From assembly GCA_934635515.1 (NCBI GenBank), contig CAKTZK010000001.1, forward strand, positions 1-51,966: 51,966 nucleotides of DNA, in the 5' to 3' direction. The notes under the pieces were generated by a model. It saw only the letters and a program-made list of their open reading frames with translations. It was not told where the DNA came from and made no database searches. This stretch comes from an uncultured Oscillospiraceae bacterium (GTDB lineage Bacteria > Bacillota_A > Clostridia > Oscillospirales > Oscillospiraceae). Numbering within the stretch: position 1 is the stretch's first letter; every line of letters begins with the position of its first letter. Positions 31,458-41,929 of the stretch are shown here, piece after piece. The translations under genes were made by a program, and so were the position numbers.

Positions 31458-31486
31458 ATGTTACCATATTTGGCCCGGGTTGTCAA
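31458..31486 (-). promoter_or_regulatory. Promoter of the tRNA Met-Glu-Val cluster
   Basis: On the minus strand TTGACA (31,481-31,486) and TAACAT (31,458-31,463) are 17 bases apart, about 30 bases upstream of tRNA-Met. Confidence 0.75.
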
Positions 31487-31598
31487 TTCTTTTTTTTAAA
31501 AACCCGCACATTTTTCGCCCCGGCTTGACTATTTTTTGCCGGACATACACCCGTCCTGCCGCGTCCACATAGAGTGGAGAGCGGAAAGGAGAGGGCCT

Positions 31599-32855
31599 AT
31601 GGAAAAGAAAGCTGTGCTGAAAAACTATGGATTTTTGGCTGTGATGCTGCTGTGTATGCTGGGCGGTGGCGTGTTTGGCTGGCTGCTGCCCAAGGCGGCC
31701 GGGGCCGTGAAGCCCCTGGGCACGGTGTTCATCAACATGATGTTCTGCGTGGTGGTGCCGCTGGTGTTCGTGTCCATTGCCGGGGCCGTGGCCAACATGG
31801 GGAGCCTGCGCCGGGCGGGGAAGATCATGGGCGTCACGGTGGCGGTGTTCGTGGTCACGGGCGCCATTGCAGCGGTTATTATGTTCGTGCTTATGAAGCT
31901 GGTGCCGCCGGTGCTGACGCCCTGGCAGGAGATCCCGGCGGGGGAGATGGGCGAGTACGCCACCGCCTCGGAGATGCTGGTGAATTTCTTTACCGTGGAG
32001 GACTTTGCGGCCCTGCTGAGCCGCAAGGCCATGCTGCCGCTGATCGTGTTCTCGGTGCTTTTCGGCTTTGCCGCCAACATGGCCGGCGGGGCTTCTACAC
32101 CGGTGGCTAAGTGGCTGGGCAGCATGACGGAGGTCATGCTGAAATTCGTAAAATTGATCACCTGGTACGCGCCGGTGGCCTTCTTCGCCATCTTTGCAAA
32201 CCTGGTAGCCGACTACGGCCCCCAGATCGCCGGGGCCTATGGCCGGGCGCTGGCGGTATACTATCCCCTGTGCCTGGTGTATGTGATAACGGCATTTCCG
32301 CTGTTTGCCCGGTTCGGCGGCGGGCAACGGGGGCCGGGGACCATGCTGCGGCACATCGGGCGGCCCGCTATCGTATCTTTGGGGACCTGCTCATCGGTGG
32401 CCACCATCCCTACCAATCTGGATGTGGCGGAAAACACCGGCATCAGCCGGGACGTGGCGGAGATGGTCATCCCCCTGGGCGCCACCATGCACATGGACGG
32501 CTCGTGCTTCAGCTGCGTGCTGAAGGTGGCCTTTGTGTGGGGCGTGTTTGGCCAGGAGATGCACTGGAGCAGCATGGTGGCCATTGTGGCGGTGGCGGTG
32601 CTGTCGTCGGTGGGTATGAGCGGAGTGCCCGGGGGCGGCTACATAGGGGAGTACATTATATGCTCCATCTTCTTCCCCATGCAGATGGAGCTGGCCTTCC
32701 CCATCCTGGTAGCCATCGGCAACCTGGTAGACCCCCCGGCCACCATGATCAACTCCTCCGGGGACTATGTGGCATCCTTCATCGTCTCCCGCTTCGTGGA
32801 CGGGAAGAATTGGCTGGAGAAGGCGCTGGCAGGCGGAATCGCCGAGGATCAGTAG
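31599..32855 (+). CDS. Dicarboxylate/amino acid:cation symporter (DAACS family)
   Basis: This 418-residue polytopic membrane protein is of the GltP/DctA type. It has a serine-rich loop (IVSLGTCSSVATIPTNL), the tip loop SSVGMSGVPGGGYIG, and NLVDPPATMINSSGDYVAS near the C-terminus, where the family binds Na+ and substrate. It imports glutamate/aspartate, serine/threonine or a C4-dicarboxylate; specificity is not readable. The ATG at 31,599 has AAAGGAGAGG upstream. It is a single gene, convergent with csaA and overlapping it by 7 bases. Confidence 0.92.
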   Translation: MEKKAVLKNYGFLAVMLLCMLGGGVFGWLLPKAAGAVKPLGTVFINMMFCVVVPLVFVSIAGAVANMGSLRRAGKIMGVTVAVFVVTGAIAAVIMFVLMKLVPPVLTPWQEIPAGEMGEYATASEMLVNFFTVEDFAALLSRKAMLPLIVFSVLFGFAANMAGGASTPVAKWLGSMTEVMLKFVKLITWYAPVAFFAIFANLVADYGPQIAGAYGRALAVYYPLCLVYVITAFPLFARFGGGQRGPGTMLRHIGRPAIVSLGTCSSVATIPTNLDVAENTGISRDVAEMVIPLGATMHMDGSCFSCVLKVAFVWGVFGQEMHWSSMVAIVAVAVLSSVGMSGVPGGGYIGEYIICSIFFPMQMELAFPILVAIGNLVDPPATMINSSGDYVASFIVSRFVDGKNWLEKALAGGIAEDQ

Positions 32856-33178
32856 ATCCTGTCGCCGCTTTCCACAGGCTCCATGGTCGTAAGCAGCACG
32901 ACGCCCTGACGGGAATCGGTACCCAGGATACGGACCTCGCTTTTAACGCTGCCGATGTGCATGGGAGCGAGGTTGACGCAGCAGATCAGCTGCTTGCCTA
33001 TTAAGTCCTCCGGCTGATACAGCTCCGTCAGCTGGGCGGAGGAGGTTTTTATGCCCAGCTCCGGGCCAAAGTCCAGGGTGACCTTGTAGGCGGGCTTCCG
33101 GGCCTTTTTGTTGATGGAAACCGCTGTGACGGTCCCGACGCGAAGCTGTACCTTGTCGAATTCTTCGATGCCTATCAT
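32849..33178 (-). CDS. csaA: CsaA-like tRNA-binding OB-fold protein
   Basis: This 109-residue protein is a stand-alone tRNA-binding domain related to the methionyl-tRNA synthetase C-terminus. It has the VQLRVGTVTAV opening, the YKVTLDFG strand, SSAQLTELY and the GKQLICCVNLAP segment typical of CsaA. CsaA has been described as a dimeric chaperone with export-related activity in Bacillus; its role here is not certain. The ATG at 33,178 is preceded by GGAGGG. Confidence 0.87.
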   Translation of the reverse strand: MIGIEEFDKVQLRVGTVTAVSINKKARKPAYKVTLDFGPELGIKTSSAQLTELYQPEDLIGKQLICCVNLAPMHIGSVKSEVRILGTDSRQGVVLLTTMEPVESGDRIY

Positions 33179-33292
33179 GTGCGATCCCTCCGTTTGCTTT
33201 ATAATATGTAGTATAGCATCCGGACCGCATTTTGCAAAGACAGAATATATGCCAGGGCCTGTGACGGCGACTGCCATCGGCGGTCCACACAG

Positions 33293-33332
33293 AAAACATC
33301 GGCTCCTGCCCAAAGGCAGGAGCCGATGTTTT
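33293..33332 (-). terminator. Terminator of groESL
   Basis: An almost perfect stem AAAACATCGGCTCCTGCC / GGCAGGAGCCGATGTTTT with a CAAA loop lies 28 bases after the groEL stop and ends in T residues on the minus strand. Confidence 0.88.
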
Positions 33333-33359
33333 ATTGCTGTTATAGGGGTGCGGCGTCTC

Positions 33360-35006
<1,647 letters not shown>

Positions 35007-35037
35007 CTATATTGCAGATAATGATTTTACAAAAGAA

Positions 35038-35133
35038 TGTCATTCCGAGGGAGCGAAGCGACCGTGGGAATCCGTTCCTCTTAGGATATTACGGATTGCC
35101 ACGACCAGTCTGCGGACTGGTCTCGCAATGACA
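35038..35133. repeat. MITE-like palindromic repeat between groES and groEL
   Basis: A 96-base unit begins TGTCATTCCGAG and ends CTCGCAATGACA, with internal pairing GGAATCC/GGATTGCC and ACCAGTC/GACTGGT. TGTCATT..AATGACA ends are typical of a widespread family of small dispersed palindromes in bacterial genomes. It leaves the operon intact but would form a large hairpin in its mRNA. Confidence 0.75.
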
Positions 35134-35146
35134 GCGCAGAAGTTTT

Positions 35147-35431
35147 TTACTCAACGATCGCCAGAATGTCGCCCTGCTTCACAATGATGTACTCCACATC
35201 CTCCAGGGTGATCTTGGTGCCGGCGTATTTATCGGTAATGACCTTGTCACCGGGCTTCACGGTCATGGTCACGGGGTTGCCGTCCACCATACCGCCGGGG
35301 CCCACGGCGATCACTTCCGCCACAGAGGGCTTCTCCTTGGCAGAGCCAGTGAGGATGATGCCGCCCTTGGTGGTCTCCTCCGCCTCGGTCATTTTCAGAA
35401 CAACACGGTCAGAAAGCGGTGTCAGTTTCAT
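35147..35431 (-). CDS. groES: 10-kDa co-chaperonin GroES
   Basis: This 94-residue protein starts MKLTPLSDRVVLKM and has the mobile loop EAEETTKGGIILT, the GPGGMVDGN segment and the C-terminal VEYIIVKQGDILAIVE, all as in GroES. It caps the GroEL ring. AAGGAGG precedes the start. A CIRCE operator and a promoter lie within about 110 bases upstream. Confidence 0.98.
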   Translation of the reverse strand: MKLTPLSDRVVLKMTEAEETTKGGIILTGSAKEKPSVAEVIAVGPGGMVDGNPVTMTVKPGDKVITDKYAGTKITLEDVEYIIVKQGDILAIVE

Positions 35432-35476
35432 GGTTGTTTTCCTCCTTATATCCTTAAATCTAAAACAAGTTCAGCG

Positions 35477-35503
35477 TTAGCACTCAAACCGCAGGAGTGC
35501 TAA
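35477..35503. promoter_or_regulatory. CIRCE operator of groESL
   Basis: TTAGCACTC, nine bases, GAGTGCTAA is the exact consensus. HrcA, encoded at 49,849-50,901, binds it and represses under normal conditions. Confidence 0.97.
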
Positions 35504-35508
35504 CGCTG

Positions 35509-35539
35509 ATTATAATACCACATTTACATTGTTTTTCAA
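35509..35539 (-). promoter_or_regulatory. groESL promoter
   Basis: On the minus strand TTGAAA (35,534-35,539) is followed after 16 bases by TATTAT, overlapping a TATAAT 3 bases on. The CIRCE element starts immediately downstream, covering the transcription start. Confidence 0.7.
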
Positions 35540-35566
35540 GGGGTATTTTGGAAAATTACAAAAAAT

Positions 35567-36520
35567 TCACATTTGCTCCGCGGTGGGCGCGGTCTCCCGG
35601 GCGGTAGCGTTGCAGGAGCAGCCGTCGGGGCCGAAGAAGTTCAGCTTCTGATCCGCCAGGCGGATGTGGACATGATCGGTGGTGATGCACTCGCCGTCCA
35701 GGCAGGTGATAATGTCCTTTTTCTCCGAGTCGATGACGATGTCCTTGGCGGTGGAGCAGTGCGCCAGGTGGGGGAAGCGGTGGTACTCGCCCTTGGAGTA
35801 GGGGCCCACAAATTTCAGGAAGGTGCTGCGGCTCACCTTGTCCACCACCAGGGTGTTCAGCACGCCGTCGTCCATCCGGGCCTCCGCCACAGGCATGAAG
35901 CCGCCGCCGTAATAGCGCCCGTTGCACACGGCCACCACGGCGTAGTCCTTCTCCACGGAAACACCGTCCAGCGTCACGGTCCAGTGGGTGCCGATACCCT
36001 TAAAGAGGAAGTTCACCGCCAGAGACACGATGTAGCTGCTCTTGCCGTCCAGAATGGGGCTTTCGCTGAACTTGTGGACATCCTTGGCCACCCTTGCGTC
36101 AATGCCGGAGCAGGCGATGGTCATGGCGATCCGGTCATTGACCTGGATGGCATCCATGGGGAACTGCGGCCCGTCCCACAGATTCTCCGCGTCCCGGAAC
36201 TTCTCCATATCGCTGCCGAAGTTCTTGAGGAAGTCGTTGCCGGTGCCGATGGGGATGACGCTCATAGCGGCGTTATCGTAGCCGATGATGCCGTTGGCCA
36301 CCTCGTTTACGGTGCCGTCGCCGCCGCAGGCGTAAAAGCGCAGCTCCTCGCCGGTCTGGCAGAGCTTTTTGGCCAGCTCGGTCGCGTGGCCCTGACGCTT
36401 GGTGAGAATGCACTGCACATCCAGGTCGTGCCGGGTGCGCAGAGAATCCGCCATGTCATAAATGCGCTGGCGGCTGTCAGACTTCCCCGCCGTAGGATTG
36501 ATAATAAAAATATGTTTCAT
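35567..36520 (-). CDS. Diacylglycerol kinase family lipid kinase
   Basis: This 317-residue protein is of the DgkB/YegS/LCB5 family. The N-terminal FIINPTAGK and GGDGTVNEVANGI motifs bind ATP, PIGTGNDFLKNFG follows, and the C-terminal domain contains DGVSVEKDYAVVAVCNGRYYGGG. It likely phosphorylates diacylglycerol or a related lipid at the membrane; the precise lipid is unknown. The start at 36,520 lies behind a short AGGG-like site. It is monocistronic; the 160-base gap upstream contains only a CGTAGGGGC-type repeat fragment at about 36,655. Confidence 0.9.
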   Translation of the reverse strand: MKHIFIINPTAGKSDSRQRIYDMADSLRTRHDLDVQCILTKRQGHATELAKKLCQTGEELRFYACGGDGTVNEVANGIIGYDNAAMSVIPIGTGNDFLKNFGSDMEKFRDAENLWDGPQFPMDAIQVNDRIAMTIACSGIDARVAKDVHKFSESPILDGKSSYIVSLAVNFLFKGIGTHWTVTLDGVSVEKDYAVVAVCNGRYYGGGFMPVAEARMDDGVLNTLVVDKVSRSTFLKFVGPYSKGEYHRFPHLAHCSTAKDIVIDSEKKDIITCLDGECITTDHVHIRLADQKLNFFGPDGCSCNATARETAPTAEQM

Positions 36521-36684
36521 AAGACCCTCCAGATATGGAAAAGAATAAGAACATAAAGGCCATTATAGCAGGCACGGGGCAGAAATTGTGTACAAAGTGA
36601 AAACAAATTCACCGCAGGCCGGTCCAAAGGCTCCCCTATGCGATCCTGATACGCCTCCGTAGGGGCGGCGCAGGGCTTGTCTCC

Positions 36685-37800
36685 TCACACGTTCCCGTAC
36701 ATAAACAGGTCGCACTTGAGCATTCCGTTATACAGCTTGCGCTTCTTGTCCGCCGGGAGTCCGAAGGTACGCTCAAACTCCGTATGGCTGCTGAGCACCA
36801 GGGTCCGCCAGCCGGCAGGCAGCTGCTTCCACACCCGGCCAAGCGCCCGGTACAGCTCCTCCGCCTCCGCCCGGTCCATGAGCCGCTCCCCGTAGGGGGG
36901 ATTGGTCACCAGCTGGCCGTATTGGCTGTCCCGGCGGAAATTCTTCATGTCCGCCACCTCAAAGCGGATGCAGTCCTCCACGCCGGCCTTTGCAGCGTTG
37001 CTGCGGGCAATTTCGATGGCCCGGGGGTCGATGTCCCCGCCCCAGATGTCATAGGTGCCGTGGAATTCCTTGTCCATGGCCTCCTCCGCCGCATCCAGCC
37101 AGGCAGACTGCGGCAAAAATGCCCACTTCTGCGCGTCAAAGCTGCGGTCCAGGCCCGGGGCCCGGTTTTTGGCGATGAGGGCCGCCTCAATGGGGATGGT
37201 CCCGCTGCCGCAGAAGGGGTCGCAAAACGGGTCCCGGCCCCGGTAGCGGGACAGCAGCACCATGGCCGCCGCCAGGGTCTCCCGCAGGGGAGCTTCCACG
37301 CCCACGGCCCGGTAGCCCCGCTTATAAAGCCCCTCGCCGGAGCCGTCCAGCCCGATGACCACCTGGTCCTTGAAAATGGAGAAGCGCACCTGGTACTTCG
37401 CCCCGGTCTCCGGGAACTGCTCCAGGCCGTAGCGGCTTTTCAGCCGCTCCACCATGGCCTTTTTCACAATGGACTGGCAGGCCGGGGCGGAGTGGAGCTG
37501 GCTGGTGATGGAGTAGCCCTTCACCGGGAAGGCGCCGTCCCGGGGGATATAATCCTCCCAGGCGATAGCCTTCACCCCCTGGAAAAGTTCCTCAAAGCTC
37601 CGGGCCGGGAATTCCCCCAGCACCAGCAGCACTCTCGCGCCGCAGCGGAGGTTTATGTTGAGCCTCGCGCAGTCGTCCAAAGTGCCGTCGCAGAAAATAC
37701 GCCCGTTCTCCACCCGGACATTTTTAAGGCCCAGCCGTTTTACCTCGTCACCCACCAATTTTTCCAGCCCCAGCAGACAGGGGATCATATAAGTTGCCAT
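36685..37800 (-). CDS. THUMP-domain 23S rRNA (guanine-N2) methyltransferase, RlmL type
   Basis: This 371-residue protein has an N-terminal ferredoxin-like and THUMP RNA-binding region (about 1-160) and a Rossmann methyltransferase domain. The SAM motif is FCDPFCGSGT, the DIDPRAIEIA motif follows, and the catalytic NPPYGERL matches N2-guanine methyltransferases. It is short, lacking the RlmK half of the E. coli RlmKL fusion, as usual in Firmicutes. The ATG at 37,800 has a GCGAGG site; an upstream in-frame ATG gives an unlikely extension. Confidence 0.9.
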   Translation of the reverse strand: MATYMIPCLLGLEKLVGDEVKRLGLKNVRVENGRIFCDGTLDDCARLNINLRCGARVLLVLGEFPARSFEELFQGVKAIAWEDYIPRDGAFPVKGYSITSQLHSAPACQSIVKKAMVERLKSRYGLEQFPETGAKYQVRFSIFKDQVVIGLDGSGEGLYKRGYRAVGVEAPLRETLAAAMVLLSRYRGRDPFCDPFCGSGTIPIEAALIAKNRAPGLDRSFDAQKWAFLPQSAWLDAAEEAMDKEFHGTYDIWGGDIDPRAIEIARSNAAKAGVEDCIRFEVADMKNFRRDSQYGQLVTNPPYGERLMDRAEAEELYRALGRVWKQLPAGWRTLVLSSHTEFERTFGLPADKKRKLYNGMLKCDLFMYGNV

Positions 37801-38018
37801 GCAGCCGTACCTCGCTTGTTTATTCCTGCTTTCAGTATAAAATAGAAATCTCAAAAGTGCAAGAAAAAACAGTGGTGTTCGGGGCCGCAATCCTGTATAA
37901 TAGGGGCAAACAGGTATGCAAATTCAGGTTGCGTGGAGATTTTTTAAAAGAAACTCCAGGTTGATAGACAGCGCGCCGCTCTTTTGCTACGATAAAGCCA
38001 CACAGAGGGAGGAAGGAT

Positions 38019-38813
38019 ATGGCATTTGGAGAACAACTGCAGCTTTTGCGCCGCCGGGTGGGCCTGACCCAGGAACAGTTTGCCGAGGAGCTTCGGGTCT
38101 CGCGCCAGGCGGTGAGCAAGTGGGAAAGCGGCAAGGGCTATCCCGAGGTGGAGAAGCTGCTCTACATCTGTCAGCGTTACGATGTAACCCTGAACGACCT
38201 GTTTGAGCAGGGGGAAAACGAGCCCATTTCCCGGGAAAGTGCGCCCCGCAGCACCCTAAAGGCGGCGTTTTCCACCTTTGTCAGCAATCTTTCTCCCGGC
38301 AACAAGTGGCTCTGCGGCGGCATATTGCTGGGCGTGGCGATGCTGGCCGGTGTGCTGGGCCTGTGTCTGAAAGGAGGAAAAGAGGATATGGCCATGATCG
38401 TATGGATCGCCGCTATGGTCGTTTTCGGCGTGGTGGAGGCCGTTACGGTGGGGCTGGTGTCCATCTGGTTCGTGCTGGGCAGTGCAGCGGGGCTCATCGC
38501 CGCCATCTGCGAGGCCCCTATATGGCTGCAGGTGCTGCTGTTTTTCATCGTGTCCATTGCAGCGCTCATAGCCACCCGTCCCCTGGTGCGCAAAATGATG
38601 GGCAAGAACATCGTCCCCACCAATGCCGATGCGGTGCTGGGCAGGGAGGCCCGGGTCACGGAAGCCATTGACAACACCGTTCCCTCCGGCGCGGTGTATG
38701 TGGATGGCAAGACCTGGTCGGCCCGCAGCGAATCCGGCGAAACGCTGCCGGAGGGCACCCTGGTGCGCACCGTTCGTATGGAGGGCGTAAAGCTGTTCGT
38801 GGAGCGGCTATAA
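38019..38813 (+). CDS. XRE-type HTH fused to NfeD membrane protein
   Basis: This 264-residue chain has a helix-turn-helix (about 6-62, with VGLTQEQFAEELRVSRQAVSKWESGKG), a first membrane segment (about 98-117), then a complete short NfeD protein from Met124: three membrane segments (about 124-186) and a C-terminal OB-fold (about 202-264, LGREARVTEAI.., VYVDGKTWSARS). NfeD proteins pair with SPFH/stomatin proteins, and one follows 39 bases downstream. An internal AAAGGAGG (38,370-38,377) lies 10 bases before the ATG of Met124, so NfeD may also be made alone. The joined frame is unusual for NfeD. Confidence 0.87.
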   Translation: MAFGEQLQLLRRRVGLTQEQFAEELRVSRQAVSKWESGKGYPEVEKLLYICQRYDVTLNDLFEQGENEPISRESAPRSTLKAAFSTFVSNLSPGNKWLCGGILLGVAMLAGVLGLCLKGGKEDMAMIVWIAAMVVFGVVEAVTVGLVSIWFVLGSAAGLIAAICEAPIWLQVLLFFIVSIAALIATRPLVRKMMGKNIVPTNADAVLGREARVTEAIDNTVPSGAVYVDGKTWSARSESGETLPEGTLVRTVRMEGVKLFVERL

Positions 38814-38852
38814 TAAACAACATTTTATATTATTGAACAGGGAGGAAAAAAC

Positions 38853-39773
38853 ATGTTCGGAGACATCAATATCGGAACCGTTGCTTTGGCGATCCTGGTG
38901 GTGCTGATTCTGATCCTTATCGTCAGCAATATTCAGATCGTCCAGCAGTCCAAGGCCTATGTGGTGGAGCGCCTGGGCGCATTCCACGCCGTGTGGGGCG
39001 TGGGCCTGCACCTGAAGGTGCCCTTCATTGAGCGCGTGGTGAAAAAGGTGAGCCTGAAGGAGCAGGTGGCGGATTTCGATCCCCAGCCCGTGATCACCAA
39101 GGACAATGTCACCATGCAGATCGACACCGTCATCTATTTTCAGATCACCGACCCCAAGCTCTACACCTATGGCGTGGAGTATCCCATGAGCGCCATTGAG
39201 AATCTCACCGCCACCACCCTGCGTAATATCATCGGTGAGCTGGAGCTGGACCAGAGCCTCACCAGCCGCGACACCATCAACGCCAAAATGCGCTCCATTC
39301 TGGACGAGGCCACGGACCCCTGGGGCATCAAGGTCAACCGGGTGGAGCTGAAGAACATCCTCCCGCCCCGGGAAATTCAGAACGCCATGGAAAAGCAGAT
39401 GAAGGCTGAGCGTGAGCGCCGGGAGTCCATTCTCCAGGCCGAGGGTGAGAAGGCCAGCAAGATCCTGGTGGCCGAGGGTGAGAAGCAGTCCGCCATCCTG
39501 AAGGCGGATGCCCAGAAGCAGGCCCGTATCATGCAGGCCGAGGGCGAGGCCACGGCCATTTTGAAGGTGCAGCAGGCCATGGCCGACTCGCTGAAGCTGC
39601 TCAACGAGGCCGCTCCCAATGACCAGGTCATCAAACTCAAGGCCCTGGAGGCTCTGGAGAAGGTGGCCGACGGCAAGGCCACCAAGCTCATTATCCCCAG
39701 CGAAATTCAGGGCCTGGCGGGTCTCGCCGCCAGCGCCAAGGCCATCCTGACCGACGATAAGCCGGAGGCGTAA
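38853..39773 (+). CDS. SPFH-domain (stomatin/prohibitin) membrane protein
   Basis: This 306-residue protein has an N-terminal membrane anchor (about 7-28), an SPFH domain (about 30-180, with QQSKAYVVERLGAF and GLHLKVPFIERV) and a Glu/Ala/Lys-rich coiled coil with repeats AEGEK (about 180-260). Such proteins form large oligomers in the membrane and organise microdomains or control proteases. GGGAGG precedes the ATG. The nfeD-SPFH pairing is a known conserved operon. Two small genes follow closely and may be in the same transcript. Confidence 0.92.
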   Translation: MFGDINIGTVALAILVVLILILIVSNIQIVQQSKAYVVERLGAFHAVWGVGLHLKVPFIERVVKKVSLKEQVADFDPQPVITKDNVTMQIDTVIYFQITDPKLYTYGVEYPMSAIENLTATTLRNIIGELELDQSLTSRDTINAKMRSILDEATDPWGIKVNRVELKNILPPREIQNAMEKQMKAERERRESILQAEGEKASKILVAEGEKQSAILKADAQKQARIMQAEGEATAILKVQQAMADSLKLLNEAAPNDQVIKLKALEALEKVADGKATKLIIPSEIQGLAGLAASAKAILTDDKPEA

Positions 39774-39778
39774 AGCAT

Positions 39779-39985
39779 ATGGCTAAAAAGGAAACCGGTC
39801 GCTTTGTAAAGGTGCTGGAGGAAAGCGGGATCATCACCAGCTCGGAGGTTTGGGTGGACACCCAGACGGGCGTGCAGTACCTCTATCACGCCAGCGGCAG
39901 CTCCGGCGGCTTGACGGTGCTGGTAGACGCCGAAGGCCGGCCCCTTCTGTACCGCCATACCCCCGACGCCCCGGAGTATAAATAA
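39779..39985 (+). CDS. Small DUF6440-type protein
   Basis: This 68-residue protein shows the pattern [11 protein letters not shown].., [15 protein letters not shown].., [14 protein letters not shown], typical of the small DUF6440 family of unknown function. The start at 39,779 lies 6 bases after the SPFH stop, with GGAGG inside that gene's end. No membrane segment or catalytic motif is seen. Confidence 0.75.
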   Translation: MAKKETGRFVKVLEESGIITSSEVWVDTQTGVQYLYHASGSSGGLTVLVDAEGRPLLYRHTPDAPEYK

Positions 39986-39999
39986 TAAGGAGGAAGACT

Positions 40000-40320
40000 A
40001 TGATCGTGACCACTACTCCCTCTGTGGAGGGCCGCCGCATCACGGAATACAGCGGCGTTGTTTTCGGCGAGGTCATTGCCGGCGTGAACTTTGTGAAGGA
40101 TTTCGTGGCCGGGCTCAGCAATTTTTTCGGGGGCCGCTCCGGCACCTACGAGGACGAGCTGATCAACGCCCGCCAGCAGGCTTTGGCAGAAATGGAGCAG
40201 CGGGCGGCCCAGCTGGGGGCTGACGCCGTAGTGGGTGTGGACATCGACTACGAGGTGCTGGGCGCCGACAACGGCATGCTCATGGTCACCGCCAGCGGCA
40301 CCGCCGTGCGCCTGGACTGA
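40000..40320 (+). CDS. YbjQ/UPF0145 family protein
   Basis: This 106-residue protein starts [14 protein letters not shown] and contains [32 protein letters not shown] and [14 protein letters not shown], the hallmarks of the YbjQ (UPF0145, heavy-metal-binding-like) family. The function is unknown; the fold forms homopentamers. It lies 14 bases after the DUF6440 gene with AAGGAGG, so it shares the operon. Confidence 0.9.
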   Translation: MIVTTTPSVEGRRITEYSGVVFGEVIAGVNFVKDFVAGLSNFFGGRSGTYEDELINARQQALAEMEQRAAQLGADAVVGVDIDYEVLGADNGMLMVTASGTAVRLD

Positions 40321-40380
40321 TACTATCGCTGGCAGGCGTGTTTGCCCTTGTTAATCGATGGTATCCTGACGCTATAATAA

Positions 40381-40423
40381 AAAGCTCGGCAGGCACGGCT
40401 TTAAGCCGTGCCTGCCGGGCTTT
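40381..40423. terminator. Bidirectional terminator between ybjQ-like and desulfidase genes
   Basis: AAAGC-CGGCAGGCACGGC with GCCGTGCCTGCCG-GCTTT and a TTTAA loop forms an almost perfect 18-bp stem between convergent genes. Confidence 0.85.
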
Positions 40424-40432
40424 GCTTTGCGT

Positions 40433-41704
40433 TTACCGGCCGGTCATGATATTGAGGATCACCCGGTCCGTCTCGTGCATCCCCTTGGAGGCCAGGATGC
40501 CCACGTTGCGGATGGTCTCCTCCACGTCCGCGCCCTCGATGCCGTCGCCAGGACGGAAATTGTTGCCGCCCAGGTACATGTTGTACCCCAGGATACCCGT
40601 GCCGATGGCCATGGCAATCTTGCTGGCGCAGCTGGCCTTGGCCCCGTCGCATATACACCCGGAGATCATGGCCACGGCGTTGCATATCGTGTGGCTGATG
40701 CCGTCGTAGTCCGCGCCCCGGAGCCAGGCGATGCCGCAGCCCGCTCCCACTCCGGCGGACACCGCGCCGCAGTAGGCGCTCAGGCGGCCGATGCCGGTTT
40801 TCTGGTGGATGGTAATGAGGTCGGACAGGGCCACGGCCCGGAGGATCTGCTCCTCATCCGCGCCCAGAAACAGGCCGTACCGCCACACAGGCACCGAAGC
40901 AGTGATGCCCTGGTTGCCGCTGCCGGAGCAGATGACCACCGGCATCTCGCACCCGTTCATCCGTGCATCGGACCCCGCCGCTGCCCAGGCCCGGGCCTCC
41001 GTCTCAATGTTGCTGCCGGTGGAGAGAAGGGTGGAGCCGATGTTGGCGCCCCAGTCGCCCTGCAGTCCTTCGGCGGCGATGGCGCTGTTGCACTGGAGCT
41101 GCCGGCTGATATGGGGGCGTATGCGCTCTATGGGTACGGTTTCAATAAAGGTAAGAATGTCTTTCACGTTCAGAACGCTCTTGTCCTGGAGATTGGCCTC
41201 GGCGGAGGCACTCTCGGGCTTTTCCAGCAGCACCTGGCCGTCCTTTTCAATATAGACCAGGTTGGTGTGGTTGTTGGCTACCCTTGTCACGGCCTTGTGC
41301 CCGCCCAGCCAGCCTGTGAGCCGGATGTCCAGCATGCAGGGCGTCTCCGGGCAGGTGACGGTGATGTCTGTGCTGTCCAGATAGCCCTGGATGTGCTCCG
41401 TGTCCTCCTCCGTGACCTTAGCCAGCACCTGCAGCTCTGCCTCCGGGTCCCCGGCCACAATGCCCACGGCGATGGCGGCCTCGATGCCCCGCCGCCCGCC
41501 GGTGTTGGGCACCACCACGGACTTTACGTTCTTCAAAATATTTCCGCTGATCTCCGCCAGCACTTTTTCCGGTTTACCGCCCAGCACCTCGCGCAGCTTT
41601 GCAGCACAATACGCAACGGCGATGGGCTCTGTACACCCGGTGGCCAGACGAAGCTCCTCCGCCAGGATGGCGCAGTAGGCTTCCGTTTTCCTTTCGTTCA
41701 ACAT
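40433..41704 (-). CDS. L-cysteine desulfidase / UPF0597 Fe-S protein
   Basis: This 423-residue protein is of the CyuA/YhaM (UPF0597) family, related to the alpha chain of iron-sulfur L-serine dehydratase. The N-terminal ATGCTEPIAVAYCAA, and later CSGSGNQGITASVPV, GVGAGCGIAWL and SGCICDGAKASCASKIA, supply the conserved cysteines for a 4Fe-4S cluster. Members break cysteine down to pyruvate, sulfide and ammonia. The ATG at 41,704 has AAGGAG. The 225-base gap upstream has two palindromes (GCCGCC/GGCGGC and TTTTTGCGC/GCGCAAAAA) but no gene. Confidence 0.9.
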   Translation of the reverse strand: MLNERKTEAYCAILAEELRLATGCTEPIAVAYCAAKLREVLGGKPEKVLAEISGNILKNVKSVVVPNTGGRRGIEAAIAVGIVAGDPEAELQVLAKVTEEDTEHIQGYLDSTDITVTCPETPCMLDIRLTGWLGGHKAVTRVANNHTNLVYIEKDGQVLLEKPESASAEANLQDKSVLNVKDILTFIETVPIERIRPHISRQLQCNSAIAAEGLQGDWGANIGSTLLSTGSNIETEARAWAAAGSDARMNGCEMPVVICSGSGNQGITASVPVWRYGLFLGADEEQILRAVALSDLITIHQKTGIGRLSAYCGAVSAGVGAGCGIAWLRGADYDGISHTICNAVAMISGCICDGAKASCASKIAMAIGTGILGYNMYLGGNNFRPGDGIEGADVEETIRNVGILASKGMHETDRVILNIMTGR

Positions 41705-41929
41705 TCTTACCAGACTCCTTATATTAAATTTATATGCCCCGACTCTCCGGGGAAACGCTCTCAAAAAAGCTTCGCAGAGTTTGCCGCCCGCAGGCGGCAA
41801 AAAATTAAAATCATTTTTCACCGCGACATGCGCGTGGGGGAAAATACCTCTCAGGCTGCAAGTGTGGAATTTTTGCGCCCCGCGCAAAAATTATGCGCGC
41901 AGCAGACTGTAATCCTTTTCACCAGTTTT

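Noticed and set aside
37893..37900. Consensus TATAAT upstream of the HTH-NfeD gene as its promoter
   Set aside because: No acceptable -35 box lies at 16-18 bases, and the distance to the start codon is over 110 bases, so I could not support it.
41754..41900. Palindromes between the desulfidase and dCMP deaminase genes as a terminator
   Set aside because: The A and T runs are on the wrong side for either transcript, so function is unclear; left as unexplained hairpins.
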